Source of the DNA: Lepus europaeus
Lineage: Eukaryota > Chordata > Mammalia > Lagomorpha > Leporidae
Length of the DNA stretch: 64,000 bases
Assembly (NCBI RefSeq): GCF_033115175.1
Contig: NC_084830.1
Coordinates: 45,453,409 to 45,517,408 of the forward strand
Direction of reading: 5' to 3'
Below, in pieces: positions 23,670 to 35,180 of this stretch (its first letter is position 1; each line of letters begins with the position of its first letter). A program made the position numbers and the translations under genes. The notes under the pieces are model-generated. The model was not told the DNA's origin. It made no database searches and saw nothing but the letters and a program-made list of their open reading frames with translations.

Positions 23670-24478
23670 ATGGCAGAGTCAAGTTGTTACTTACCAATAG
23701 TCACCTTGAATGGCCTCAACTCTCAAGTTAAAAGATACAGACTGGCTAAATGGGAAAAAAAAACAAACCCATCTATTTGCTGCCTACAAGAAACACATCT
23801 CACCAACAAAGATACACATAGACTGAAAGTAAAACGGTGGAAAAAGATATTCCATGTTAACAGAAACCAAAAAAGAGCTGGTGTAGCCATCCTAATATCA
23901 GACAAAATAGACTTTAACATAAAAACGGTTAAAAGAGACAAAGAAGGGCACTATTCAATGATTAAAGGATCAATTTAACAGGGAGATGTGACTATAATAA
24001 ATGTGCATGCACCTAATTACAGGGCACCTGGCTATTTAGAAGAAATGTTAATATATCTAAAGGGAGACTTAGAGTCCAATACAACAGTAATGGGGAACTT
24101 CAATACCCCACTTTCAGCTATGGACAGATCAACCAGGCAGAAAATCAGCGAGGAAATAACAGTTAATTGACACTATAGACCAAATGGACCTAATGGATAT
24201 CTACAGAACTTTTCATTCTACATTTGCAGAATTCACATTCTTCTCACCGGTATATGGAACTTTCTCTAGGAAAGACCACATGCTAGGCCATAAAGCAAGT
24301 CTCAGCAAATTAAAAAAAAATATAAATCATAGCATGCATCTTCTCTGACCACAATGGAATGAAGCTGGAAATTCATAACTCAAGAATCTCTAGAACATAT
24401 GCAAACACATGGAGACTAAACAGCATGCTACTGAATGAACAGTGGGTCATAGAAGAAATCAAAAGTGAAATAAAAAAA
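23670..24478 (+). pseudogene. L1 ORF2 endonuclease remnant (copy A)
   Basis: It starts MAESSCYLPIVTLNGL and contains the CLQETHL motif, which includes the endonuclease catalytic Glu. The frame stops at 23978. A second segment starting at 23988 carries VHAPNYRAPGY and GNFNTPLS, where functional L1 has GDFNTPLS, so a catalytic Asp is changed to Asn. The reading then breaks off at the deletion junction near 24478. Reverse transcriptase and the Cys-rich C-terminus are absent. Confidence 0.85.
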
Positions 24479-24725
24479 TTATTGAGGAACAGTTTTTTGT
24501 CATATTAGTTGTTGTACTCTTTACTTAGTACACAGTTAATCTTCTGTATATAAAGTTAATTGAAAATAGATCTTAATAAAAAAGAAGAATGGGAATAGGA
24601 GAGGGATGAGAAAGAAGGGTGGGAGGGTGGATATGGTGGAAGAATCACCCTTACTATGTTCCTAATGTTGTATTTATGAAATGTACGAAGCTTATATACT
24701 TTAAATAAAAGGTTTCTGGGGAAGA

Positions 24726-27084
24726 TATAATCTAAAAAAATTTTTCAATTTTGATTTTAAAATGACATTTTAGCTAGTGAACTACAGGTAGTTCTGGAGG
24801 TGGTCTGTCATGACAGTTTCCAGTCACTACTGACTGACAAAATCAAGGCGAGAGGCCACGCCCTTAGACAAACCAGAATTATGCCAGCATGATTCTTAGC
24901 ATGCCTTTTCCCAGAAATCTCTTCTAGTATAGTAATCCTTTCATCATCAAATGAATGTCACACAAACTCTCTTGATGTGGAGAGAATTCATTTACCATAA
25001 TAATACACGGGGCACATGGCAGTCATTTTTAAAAATGTTCTTGGATGCTGACATCTTGTTTGGTTATAAACAGGGAGAACTGATTGCTGTCATTTAATTC
25101 TTGTTGGTAATTTTGTTTTACTTTTTAATGGGTTTCAGTGATAGGAGGCAATAGTCAGAGGAATGTTTGTCCTGTCTTTAGAGGCACTTTTTTTTATTCC
25201 AATTCCCCGTGCAGTCAGAAGGATACCCAGGTAATTCAGCAGCCTCCAAACATTGTAAATGTTCTGCAGAAGTCTGCTTGGGGTTCACTATCATTTTCAG
25301 GACTTTTTCTGTTGCTGTGGGTTCCTGGGGTTTGGAGTTAACAGAGCATATCACATAGGGAGCCATAAATCTCCTGGCCTCTGTGTTTAGCCACACAATG
25401 GCAAGTTTTCTCTTTCTTTCTAAATCAAATAATAATCCCTTGCTTAAAATGCTACTTGCTTTGTTTTTCTTCTATTGAAACAGGGCTGCGGTATGGGAAG
25501 AATACCTAATACATTTGGGTTCCAGAAAATAGTTCTTGCAAATTTCCTTATACCTGGCTTCCTATTTTCTATGTCTTTGTGTTCCAACCATTTCAGCACT
25601 CATAGCTGTGAGGCTTCCTGGATGTTAGTGTTTCCTATCTTCCTAGAGAAGGGTGACAGTTATTCTGTGGTGTACACATCTCTCTCTCAGGGTGTTTGTA
25701 AAATCCTGGTGTTCTCAGAAGACTCGGTATTCTCCCACTATATTTTTACCATTGTGTTTCAATTTGGATTTTGTGGTATGTGCTGTTACAGATTTCTGCT
25801 ACATAATTCACTTTTATCTAATATTTTGTCTAAATATGGTTATACCCATTTTCAGCTAGACATTGTATGAATTAGTGAATCATGCCCAGGACCAGATGGA
25901 GTTTGCTTTTTCTGAGGAAGACAAAGTGTTAGGCTTTCTTGTTTTAGTTATGAAAAATGCCAGCTTGAGCAATTACCTGGCTGGTGTCCTAATTGTCTTA
26001 ATGTGTGAATCAGAGGGGCCATATGGCCCACCTGATCAGTTATATAGGTATTGATTAATATGGAGGGGAAAGAATAATCTGAAGAGGCACAGTTAGTCAC
26101 TCAGTCTGCCATTTGTGCTGGCGGCATGCTCGTGGCTCGGCAAAGATTGAGTTGCTGCTGCTGAGGACAGTCAGCAGTGTGGCTGGGACTCTGGACTGGC
26201 CTTGAAAAGCCTTCATATTCAGGGTTCAAGAAAATGTGTGTGGAGCCCAAATTATACATGGCAGGAAATCACAGGTAACACAGAGCCTTGTGTGTGAGAA
26301 AATAAAATACATTAAAAATAGTGATCATCTTTGAAGTTTAAAATGAAAAAAGATAAAAATCTTGACAAAAACATAATCTCTTCCTTTTGAAGGCTGTCTT
26401 CCAGCTCCCAACAGTTCCTACTGGTTTTAACAACTGCAGGCAGAGTCCTACCTTGAGCCATATTACTTCCATTTGTTTTCAAAACCTATGTGGGAGTCAT
26501 AGGACAAACATCTCTCTTCTTTGAGGGGTTCAAATGATTACCAGATATTTGTTCATTATTTCTTTTTAAACCTTAGGCTTTAAAAAAACAAGAGCATGAG
26601 ACCGGGGTTACAAATTACAGCCCATGAGCAGAATTGTTTTGTTTGGCTCTCACAAGATTTTAAAAAGCCAGACATTTTACATAAGGATGAAGATTTTTCC
26701 AAGGCAAACATTGGCAGGAACTGAGTGACAACTGCCAGTCTTAGTTGGTGCATTCCCCATTGCCACTTCCTAAGGGCATGCACCTGCCTGCTACTGTTCA
26801 TGCATACCATGTGCCAGACCCTGCACCTTTACCTTGCCCTCAACAACCATCTTTGACACTATGGAGAAACTGGGCCACAGAGTCATTCTGGAAGAAAAGG
26901 AAAGCTTAACTCCATTGGGACTAAGCTTAGCCTGCAGGTGGATCTGGAAAGACTTGATGTGGCAAAACATTGTTTAAAGTGACTGAAACCATGTCTGAAC
27001 ACAACATCTAACATCTGTGGGGACAGCAGAGAGGGGAAATTGAAGAGACAAAAAGATGGGTAATGGGGAACAGAGGATTGTGGA
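24726..27084. other. Largely unassigned 2.4 kb
   Basis: No gene is convincing. The open frame at 25475-25870 (131 codons) is hydrophobic and Cys/Phe-rich and has no recognisable family. At about 26595-26690 a segment (ttacaaattacagcccatgag, tttggctctcacaagat) resembles an old hAT-type DNA transposon. Confidence 0.3.
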
Positions 27085-27394
27085 AAAGAGGATTAAGCTG
27101 CCATTTGTGATGCCAACATCCCATACTGGAGTGCCTGGTTCAAATCCCAGCTACTCTGCTTTTGTCCCAGCTTCTTGCTAATAAGTCCAGGAAGGCAGTA
27201 GATGATGCCCTGAGTGCTTGCATCCCTGTCACCCATGTGAGAGTTCCTGGCTCCTGGCTTCAGCCTAGAGCTGGCTGTTGCTGGCATTTGGGGGGGGGGG
27301 GGGTGAACCAAAGGATGGATGATTTCTCCTTTTCTCCCTCTCCCTCTTGCTCTGCCTTCCAACTAACAAACTAACTAAATCTAAAAACCAAAAA
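27085..27394 (+). mobile_element. Old CSINE with a poly(G) run, plus strand
   Basis: Motifs: gatgccaacatcccatactgg, cagctactctgcttttg, gttcctggctcctggcttc, ttgggggggggg, gtgaaccaaaggatgg, tgccttccaactaac. A run of about 14 G replaces the usual GGGGAGTG of the consensus. Confidence 0.8.
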
Positions 27395-27639
27395 ATATGA
27401 GCAAGAGAGGCATGGCTCTAAGGATAGCTCTGTACCTGTTTGGTAGTAGTGAAGATAATGAAATTCACCTGTGTATTCCTTATGGGATGTTTCTGATCAT
27501 AGACAATGTCCATGCCCTAGTATCCAGGCTCAGGCAGCTGACAGGGAGAAGAATGTACATGGAAGAGGGCAGGGTGTGCAGAGGCTGACTCTGGGCTACA
27601 TGTGCACCTTTCTCTCGAAATTCTAACAACTGTACCCTG

Positions 27640-27930
27640 AGGACAGGCACATGCTGCAGAAGTTAACATCGCTGCTTGGGATGCATGCATCTCATGTTGG
27701 GATGCCTGGTTTGAGTTTCAATTCCACTTCTGATTCCAGATTTCTGCTAATTGAGCACTATGGGAGGCAGCAGGTATGGCTCAAATACTTGGATCCCTGC
27801 CACCCACCGGGGTGACACTCCTGTCCTCTACCTGTCATAGCCTTGGCTGTTGTGGGCATTTGAGGAGTGAACCCATGGACGGGAGATCTCTCTGTCTCTG
27901 CTTTCAAATAAGATAAAAATAAATAAAAAG
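27640..27930 (+). mobile_element. Old CSINE, plus strand
   Basis: Motifs: caggcacatgctgcagaagtt, gcttgggatgcatgcatctc, gaggagtgaacccatggac, ctgctttcaaataagataaaaataaat. Confidence 0.82.
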
Positions 27931-28946
27931 TTTCCTGAACCATGATAGAACTGCTTTCAAGAAATGGCACTCACTCTCTATCCTGTGCACCAGCCTCTAA
28001 GGTGGGTGTGACAGGACATGGCCCACAGTGCTGGATTCTGTGGATTACTGGCATTTTCAATCCTAGATTTAGTATTCCTCTCTGGAGTCAGTATTGCAAA
28101 TATATGTTTTTTTTTTCTGAGAATCTGCTTTTTTTTCTTTCCTTCTTAATATTGTAAACATCACAAATGATAGGACACAACTGATTTCTTTCTGCACTGG
28201 TGGATAAAAGGTCAGAGTCAGATCTGTGGCCTGCCTCTAGCAAATATATCAGACACAATGGAATGGAATGCATTTGGGTAATTCACTGTTTTTTTTTTTA
28301 AATCTCCTGGATTTCCAAGCCCTTAATTTTCATTTGTCCTTTTTCTTGACTATTAATTTCTAAGTGCTTTAAAAATGTCTTATTGCTACCAGGTGTTACA
28401 CAAATACAGAATGAATAACCAAAGCAGGCATTCCAGAGGGCAAGCAGTGTCTTCAGTCAAATTACCTCAGCTAAAACAAAACAGAACAATAAAACCTCAT
28501 GCTTGTCAGTACCAGTTGGTTACAACATCAAATGGAACATTTTAATTCCATAACGTTTGCCCATTATTTAAAATTCAACTTAGTTTTTTATTTTTGTTCA
28601 TTTTTCTCATGTCCTCCTCATCAATTCCTAGCTCCACAAAAACTAACAGCTTGTTTGATAAGGGAGGTAGAGTCTGGCTGCCTGGCTGGGGTCTCAGATG
28701 GGCTGAGTTATCTCAGAGGGTTCACTGCCATCACCCCCACTCCAGGACCAAAACTTAATGCAGGTCCTGGCCATTTGCAGCAGGTATCTATTTTTTATTT
28801 TCAAAGCTGGGTGTAATCCATGCAAGATCTTACAGTGTATGACACAGAGGTGATTCATTTTGTTTTCCACATTATCTTTCTTGTGACATCTAGAAATACC
28901 CTAAGACCCATTTTCAAGTCTTACTGGACTCTTTCTCTCCTGTTCT
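27931..28946. other. Unassigned unique DNA
   Basis: No gene or named repeat seen. Several T- and A-runs are present. Confidence 0.35.
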
Positions 28947-29052
28947 AGACCTGGTCCAGGCCTGGCTGTTGTGGCCATTTAGAAAGTGAACCAAATTGGA
29001 GAGTGAAACAGCAGATGGAAGACCTTTGTTAGTTTCTCCCCCGTCTCTGTCA
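28947..29052 (+). mobile_element. CSINE 3'-half fragment
   Basis: It reads cctggctgttgtggccattt, gtgaaccaaattgg, agcagatggaagacctttg and a short CT tract. It is cut off where L1 copy B begins. Confidence 0.65.
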
Positions 29053-29387
29053 TTGATCCCAGGCATTGATCACCTTGGAAGAGAGGAGGTGATGTGATTA
29101 TGCAACAGGCATGATCATACTCTCCCACTGCTGACAACAGAGAAGATCGATCATGCCAAAATTGGGTGTCACCATGGATTCTTGATCCACCCTAGAGCAC
29201 TGACCAGAGCTCTCTGACCCCACCCAGCATGCACCTCTAGGCATTCACTGAAGGAGCAGACACTCATCTAAGCCACAGAGCCATGGTGCAAAGATTAAAC
29301 CCATAGTGGAGAAATCCAACAACTGTTTCCACAAATGCCTAAAAATATACACAGAAATAGAAGATAAACAAGAACAAGGGAGACAAC

Positions 29388-30300
29388 ATGACTCTGGAAG
29401 ACAATAGCATTTCAATATTAGAATGTGAAGATGAAGAAACTGATGAAATGCCTGAAAAGGAATTCAAAACAATGATCACAGGATTACTCAGAAGCAAATT
29501 CATCAGTTAAAGAAATCCACACATGACCAGGATGAAAAAAAAATCCCCTTGAGATAGAGATTCTGAAGAGAAATCAAGCTGAAATATTAGAAATGAAGAA
29601 TTCAATAAGTTGAATAAAAATACAGTGGGAAGTCTTAATAACAGACTTGGTGAGCCAGAGAAGGAATATCTGAGCTAGAAAAGAAATCTTTGGAAATACA
29701 TCAGAACAAAAACAAGAAGAATAAATTAGAAAAATTAAAAACAGTGTTGGAGATTTTTGGGATACTATCAGATGATGCAACATATGGGTCTTAGGAGTTC
29801 CTGAAGGTGTGGAAAGACAGAATGGATTAGAAGGCCTATTCAGTGAAATACTAACAGAAAACTTCCATGATTTGGAGAAAGAAAGAGACATACAAGTACA
29901 GCAGGCATGCAGAACTCCTAATACACATGCCCAGAAAAGATCATCACCATGATACATTGTAGTTAAACTTTCATCAGTAAAACATAAGGAAAAGATTCTA
30001 AAATGTGCACTAGAGAAATGCCAGACTACTTTCAGAGAATCTCCAATTAGACTCAAAGCTGATTTCTCATCAGATACTCCACAGGCTGGGAGAGAATGAA
30101 GAGACATAGTCCAAGTCCTAAAAGAACGAAAGTGTCAGTGCAGAATACTGTACCCTGCAATTCTCTCATTTATGAATGATGGTGAAATAAAGATCTTCAA
30201 TAAAAAACAGTAATTGAACGATTTTGTCACCACTTGTCTGTGCTTACAAATGATGCTTACGGGTGTGCTACACACGGAAACACAATAGATTGTTATCAGC
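29388..30300 (+). pseudogene. L1 ORF1 remnant (copy B)
   Basis: Decayed ORF1 starting at the ATG after agacaac, with the same segment order as the intact ORF1 at 32797. Indels and stops interrupt it, including a TGA at 29950 at a former CGA codon. The last few codons lie beyond the copy C insertion, at 31735-31757. Confidence 0.85.
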
Positions 30301-31734
30301 TTCTGCCCTGCAAAAGAAACACTCAGCAAAGTGAAGAGGCAGCTGACAGAGAAATTATTTGCAAGCTATGCAACTGATAAAAGATTAATATCCAGAATCT
30401 ATAAAGAGATCAAGAAACCCCAAAACAACAAAACAAACAATCTAGTCAAGAAATAGGCAAAACACTTGAACAGGCATTTTTCAAAAGAGGAATTTCAAAT
30501 GGCTAACAGACACATGAAAAAATGCTCAGGATCACAAGCCATCAGAGAAATGTAAATCAAAAGCACAATGAGGTTTCACTTCACCCCAGTAAGAATAGGT
30601 TTTTTTAAGATTTATTTATTTATTTGAAAGTCAGAGTTACATACAGAGAGAAGGAGAGGCAGAGAGACAGATAGAGGTCTTCCATATGCTGGTTCACTCC
30701 CCAATTGGCTGCCGTGGCTAGAGCTGCGCCAATCTGAAGCCAGGAACCAGGAGCTTCTTCCGGGTCTTCTGCATGTGTGCAGAAGCCCAAAGACTTGGGC
30801 CATATTCTACTGCTCTCCTAGGCCATAGCAGAGAGCTGGATTGGAAGTGGAGCAGCCAGGAATTGAACCGGCACCCATATGGAATGCCGGCACTGCAGGC
30901 ATTGGCTTTACCTGCTACATTACAGCACTGGCCCCTAGAATAGCTTTCATACAGAAATAAACAAACAACAAATAATGGTGAAGATGTGGTGAAAAAGGAA
31001 CCCTAATCCACTGTTGATGGGAATATAAACTGGGACATCCACTGTGGAAGATGACATGGAGATACCTCAGAACTCTGAATATAGATCTACCATATGACAC
31101 AGCCATCCCATTCCTGGAAATTTACCCAAGGGAAATGAAATCAGCATTGGAAAGAGTTATCTGTACCTCATGTTTATTGCAGCTTAATTCACAATAGCTA
31201 AGATATGGAATCAACCCAGAGTTCCATCAACTGAAGGCAGGATAAAGAAATTATGGTATATATACACCATGGAATACTACACAGCAGTAAAAAATGAAAT
31301 CCTGTCATTTGCAAAAAATGGATTCAACTAGAAACCACTATACTTAGTGAAATAATCCAGTTCCAAAAAGACAAATATCATGTTTTTCCCTGTTCTGTGG
31401 TAACTAATAGAGTACCTAAAAGGTAATCTATCAGAGTGAAATCAACACTTTGGATGTGATGATTTTGAACAGCCCTTGTCACAACTGTTGAGGATCAGTT
31501 TTTGTTTTCCATATTATTTGTTGAACTATTTACTTAGGGTAGGGTTAATCTTATGAATATAAAGTTAATTGAAAATAGGTCTTTGTATAAAATAAGGATG
31601 GGAATAGGAAAGGGAGGAGTAAGAAGGATGGGAAGGAGGGTAGAGTGGGTGGGAAAAATCACTGTGTTCCTAAATTTGTATATATGAAATGCATGAAGCT
31701 TGTATACCTTAAACAAAGGTTTCTAGGTAAAAAA
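30301..31734 (+). mobile_element. L1 copy C, 5'-truncated, nested in copy B
   Basis: It begins inside the ORF2 C-terminal region (aagaaacactcagcaaagtg, the same motif as copy B near 39820) and runs through the 3' UTR to a short A-run. The flanks gttatcagc (30292) and gtcatcatt (31735) are a degenerate duplication. In copy A these positions are one continuous ORF1 end, so this is an insertion and not a deletion. Confidence 0.82.
30600..30935 (-). mobile_element. CSINE, minus strand, nested in L1 copy C
   Basis: T-run, AAGATTTATTTATTTATTTGAAAGTC, and a terminal actggcccc. The flanks agaatag at 30592-30598 and 30937-30943 are its target duplication. This is a third level of nesting. Confidence 0.92.
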
Positions 31735-31801
31735 GTCATCATTATGAAAGAGTGTGAAGACAGAAAAATCTCCTAGTAAAAGAGCAAAGGAAATCCAAAG
31801 C

Positions 31802-31818
31802 AAAGAATAGGAATATTT
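31802..31818. repeat. Left target-site duplication of L1 copy D
   Basis: The 17-bp motif aaagaataggaatattt is repeated perfectly at 36100-36116. In L1 copy A the same inter-ORF position reads aaacaataggaatattt once, which gives the empty site. Confidence 0.95.
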
Positions 31819-31825
31819 GGAGCGG

Positions 31826-31836
31826 CAAGATGGCGG
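31826..31836 (+). promoter_or_regulatory. YY1 site at the L1 copy D 5' end
   Basis: The motif caagatggcgg lies 7 bp inside the element. In mammalian L1s a YY1 site at this position directs accurate transcription initiation at the element's first base. Its presence supports a complete 5' end. Confidence 0.75.
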
Positions 31837-32796
31837 AATAGGAAGGGAGCACATTGATAGTTCAGCAAGACACACAGGTTAATAAAAGTGGAGATACTGC
31901 AGGGTCAAGGAAGAGTAGGGGAAGAAACAGCAGCAGAAACTCTTCCGGAACTGGTGATTCACAGTGGACCTGCGTGGAGAGCGTGGGAGCCCAAGTTCGG
32001 GACACCAGCGGCAGACTCAACACACCAGCGCTGGAACGCGAGGTGAGCCGAACCTCCATAGCCCGAGACACCAGGGGGCAAGCAGAAAGAGGAGACTAGA
32101 GGGAACGAGGCTTGAAACTCCATGGGGAAAAGTTCACCAGGCTAACTAGAAGAGAGAGAGGAAAAAAAAAAAGAAAAAAAGTGACCGATATGGACACGAG
32201 TTTTTCTCTCCCTCCACTCACCCCTCAAAGGCGAGCAAGACAAAGAGCAGGCGCCATTTTGGACATACATCATAAGCAGGGCGACCTCAGGTCTGCACCG
32301 GCCCTGAGCCTAGCAGAAAAACCTGACTCTGGGGGGAGGGGTGAAATAACAGGAGATTAGCATCTAACTTGGCAACCCAGTGGGAGACTGCAGGAGAATT
32401 GGAGCCCACACCGAGGGCAGCAGAGATTCCCTGTGTGGTCCTTGGGAAAGAGCTTCCAATCTCTGGCTCCTGTGGGTATATCATTTGCCTGCTAACTACC
32501 TCCAATTACGTTCAGCTGTGCGGAATTACTTCCCTTTTGAATCAAAAAAAGAGAGAGAGATTTACCACACCTAACCTGGGAGTGTCATCTTTGACACACC
32601 CTCAACCCTGAGGAACCAAGCCCAGCTCTCAGTCCACACTTATCTCAAGCCTCTAAGGCTCCACCGAAAGCAGACAGTCCACTTAATATAGAGCCATAGC
32701 GTAACAAGAAAAAACACCACAGTGAAGAAACCAAATATCTCCAACATGCCATACAACAAACGCAAAAAATGAGGTAACAAGAACAAGGAAGACACT

Positions 32797-33783
32797 ATGA
32801 CGCCCCCAAATGAAAAAGACACCCCAATTCAAGATTATGAAGATGATGAGATAGAAGAAATGCAAGAAGCAGATCTCAAAAAATTGATAAGAACATTAAG
32901 AAGTTCTCAAAAACAAATTCTTGAACTACAGAAATCCTTAATGGACAAGATAGAAAATCTCTCTCGTGAAAATGAAATATTAAGAAGGAATCAAAATGAA
33001 ATGAAACAACTAGTAGAACATGAAACTGTCATAGTGACAAAAAACCACAATGAAATGAAGAACTCAATAGATCAAATGACAAACACATTAGAGAGCCTTA
33101 AAAACAGAATGGGCAAAGCAGAAGAGAGAATATCAGACTTAGAAGACAGAGAACAGGAAAGGAAACAGGCAAACCAAAGAAAAGAAGAAGAAATTAGAAA
33201 TCTAAAAAATATTGTCGGGAATCTACAGGATACTATTAAAAAAACCAACGTTCGGGTTCTAGGAGTTCCTGAAGGCATGGAGAGGGAGAAAGGATTAGAA
33301 GGCATTTTCAGTGAGATACTAGCAGAAAATTTCCCAGGTTTGGAGAAGGACAGAGGCATCTTAGTACAGGAAGCTTATAGAACCCCTAATAAACATGACC
33401 AAAAGAGATCCTCACCACGACACATTGTAATCAAACTCACCACAGTGAAACATAAAGAAAAGATTCTAAAAGGTGCAAGAGAGAAACGTCAGATTACTCT
33501 CAGAGGATCTCCAATTAGACTCACAGCTGACTTCTCATCAGAAACCCTACAAGCTAGAAGGGAATGGCGAGATATAGCCCAGGTACTAAGAGAGAAAAAC
33601 TGCCAGCCCAGAATATTATATCCTGCAAAGCTCTCATTTGTGAATGAAGGTGAAATTAAGACTTTTCATAGCAAACAGAAAATGAAAGAATTTGTTGCCA
33701 CTCATCCTGCCCTGCAAAAGATGCTTAAAGATGTGTTACACACAGAAACACAGAAACATGGTCACCAATATGAAAGAAGGTAA
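32797..33783 (+). CDS. L1 ORF1 protein, intact, 328 aa
   Basis: This is the L1 nucleic-acid chaperone, which trimerises and coats L1 RNA in cytoplasmic ribonucleoprotein particles. Residues about 20-140 are heptad-rich and highly charged (a coiled coil with many Glu, Lys and Leu). The RRM begins near residue 151 (NVRVLGVPEG), and the C-terminal domain covers about 245-320 (ARREWRDIAQVLREKN, YPAKLSF). The length is close to the 338 aa of human ORF1p. The start ATG follows a leader-to-ORF1 junction conserved in copies A and B. No frameshift or stop is present, in sharp contrast to the decayed ORF1s at 22.7 and 29.4 kb, so the insertion is young or the frame was recently under selection. The expected neighbour ORF2 is missing. 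Confidence 0.92.
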   Translation: MTPPNEKDTPIQDYEDDEIEEMQEADLKKLIRTLRSSQKQILELQKSLMDKIENLSRENEILRRNQNEMKQLVEHETVIVTKNHNEMKNSIDQMTNTLESLKNRMGKAEERISDLEDREQERKQANQRKEEEIRNLKNIVGNLQDTIKKTNVRVLGVPEGMEREKGLEGIFSEILAENFPGLEKDRGILVQEAYRTPNKHDQKRSSPRHIVIKLTTVKHKEKILKGAREKRQITLRGSPIRLTADFSSETLQARREWRDIAQVLREKNCQPRILYPAKLSFVNEGEIKTFHSKQKMKEFVATHPALQKMLKDVLHTETQKHGHQYERR

Positions 33784-33829
33784 AGGAAGGAAACCTCACA
33801 GCAAAAGATCACAGGAAGCTCAATTTCTC

Positions 33830-34750
33830 TTTGACATAGAATTAAACTCTGATGCTCTGTTAAAGCAATGTGTTAAAGTAATCTAAAAACAAAAAGCAAT
33901 TCAAATCAATTGGCAATCTACAAAAAGAGTTAAAGATTTTAAAAGCTATTATTAAAATTTCTATATTGGTCTATTATGCTATGTTATATGTGTGTACATA
34001 TTGTATGTCCACATAGGAAATTTTATTAAGAGTTTTATTTTAAATGGCTTATAGATAAGATTGTCCATAAATTTAAGCTGCTAAAAATCAATCAAAGATA
34101 CATTTTAATTTGTGTGACCTGAATCTGTGTATCATATGTTTTAAACTTGTTGGTAGAAAGAAACTAAAAACATTTCATATGGTTGTGCTTAAGTTTACTG
34201 GTTAAACTACACCATGTTAGATATTTAAGAGGTGTTTTCAAATACATGATTCTTAAAATTTATAGAAGGCATTGGACCTTCTGGTAAATGTTTTCTTAAG
34301 TTGTTATCTAATGGTTGAAACAGTTTGCTAAGTATTCATGTAATATTGCTATTGTCAGCAAGCGATCTAGGACTTGCTCCCTCATTTCTCTATTCTAAGC
34401 CCAACTTATTCTTTCATTTCTCTATTCTCTTCAAGGTAGGAAACTAATTCTATTATGAAGGAATCTGTAGGATGCACAATTTAATCTTTAGACCTTATAA
34501 AAGAGATGGCTAACATTTTTCTGTAATAGCATAGCCAAAATAAGAACTTAAATAATAATCTCATAGCTAGATTCACTTCGCCATCAGCGAAGTATACAGT
34601 AAGTAGAAAAAACCTCCCTTTCAGACCAAAGGGAAAGAAAGTTTTAAAGTGAGAATATAATTTTCCTCATGGGCATTGTCTACCTTAGAAAAACTACTAC
34701 AGAACATGCCTGTGACTATAGACTTGTAGTTCAGGCCACCGAAGATTAGA
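33830..34750 (+). other. AT-rich segment of L1 copy D replacing the start of ORF2
   Basis: It carries no long open frame and no similarity to the ORF2 remnants of copies A and B. It is AT-rich and includes a perfect short palindrome near 34577 (cttcgccatcagcgaag). Its origin is unknown. It lies inside the element's target duplications and so moved with it. Confidence 0.6.
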
Positions 34751-34751
34751 G

Positions 34752-35180
34752 ATGGGATACGGGCACTCCCTTGACTTGCATCCTCTGGTCTGCTTTAACA
34801 CAAACCAGGAGGAAAAGAAAGCTCGGCATCAGAAGCAATGGGTGGCAGGCCTATTAATGGCTGATCTGTACAGTGATCTGCCCTCAAGGAGACCCAACAG
34901 GCCAGTCCACTGCAGTGGCTTTCAATGTGGTAAGCCTGGGCTTCAGCAGAAGTCAGCTTGTGAAGAGCCCTGGCAGCTCTGCCAAGAGTTGGATCACTGG
35001 AAATGGACCTGCCCTGGAGTCGAAGGATGCCCAGGTCAGAGCCACAGATCTTATTGGCTCTAAGCTGAAAAGCCCTTCACTCAGCCCCACTTCCAAAGTG
35101 ACCACTGCAGCTGAGGGGATGGTCAAGTAGGGTCAGCAACATTGCAGGCAGAACTGTAAATTTCTTGTTAGAGATGCCCC
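34752..35180 (+). pseudogene. Retroviral gag nucleocapsid and protease-start remnant inside L1 copy D
   Basis: At 34911-35012 the translation carries two degenerate retroviral zinc knuckles. The first has FQCGKPG followed by a Leu where His is expected. The second has LCQELDHWKWTCPG, with Trp in place of its first Cys. About 115 bp downstream, in another frame near 35129, is a segment resembling the start of a retroviral protease (AGRTVNFLL), followed by Glu-Met where the active-site Asp-Thr-Gly should be. Two-knuckle nucleocapsids of this kind followed directly by protease occur in gammaretrovirus-like class I endogenous retroviruses. The fragment is broken and non-functional, with no LTR visible. 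Confidence 0.7.

Larger units (their letters stand above)
21611..24725 (+). mobile_element. L1 copy A, ORF2 mostly deleted
   Basis: The element has an L1 5' end with a YY1-like motif (ccaagatggtagaata), about 1 kb of leader, a decayed ORF1 (from 22688), an ORF2 start (23670) and a normal L1 3' tail (gtttctgggg near 24720). At about 24478 the endonuclease-region sequence jumps directly to the 3' UTR. By comparison with copy B, roughly 3 kb including the reverse transcriptase is absent. No clear target duplication was found. Confidence 0.88.

Noticed and set aside
29574-30107. 177-codon minus-strand frame, Ser/Cys/Phe-rich
   Set aside because: It is the reverse complement of a decayed L1 ORF1. 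The same type of frame appears antisense to the other ORF1 copies (23009-23455 and 33072-33359).
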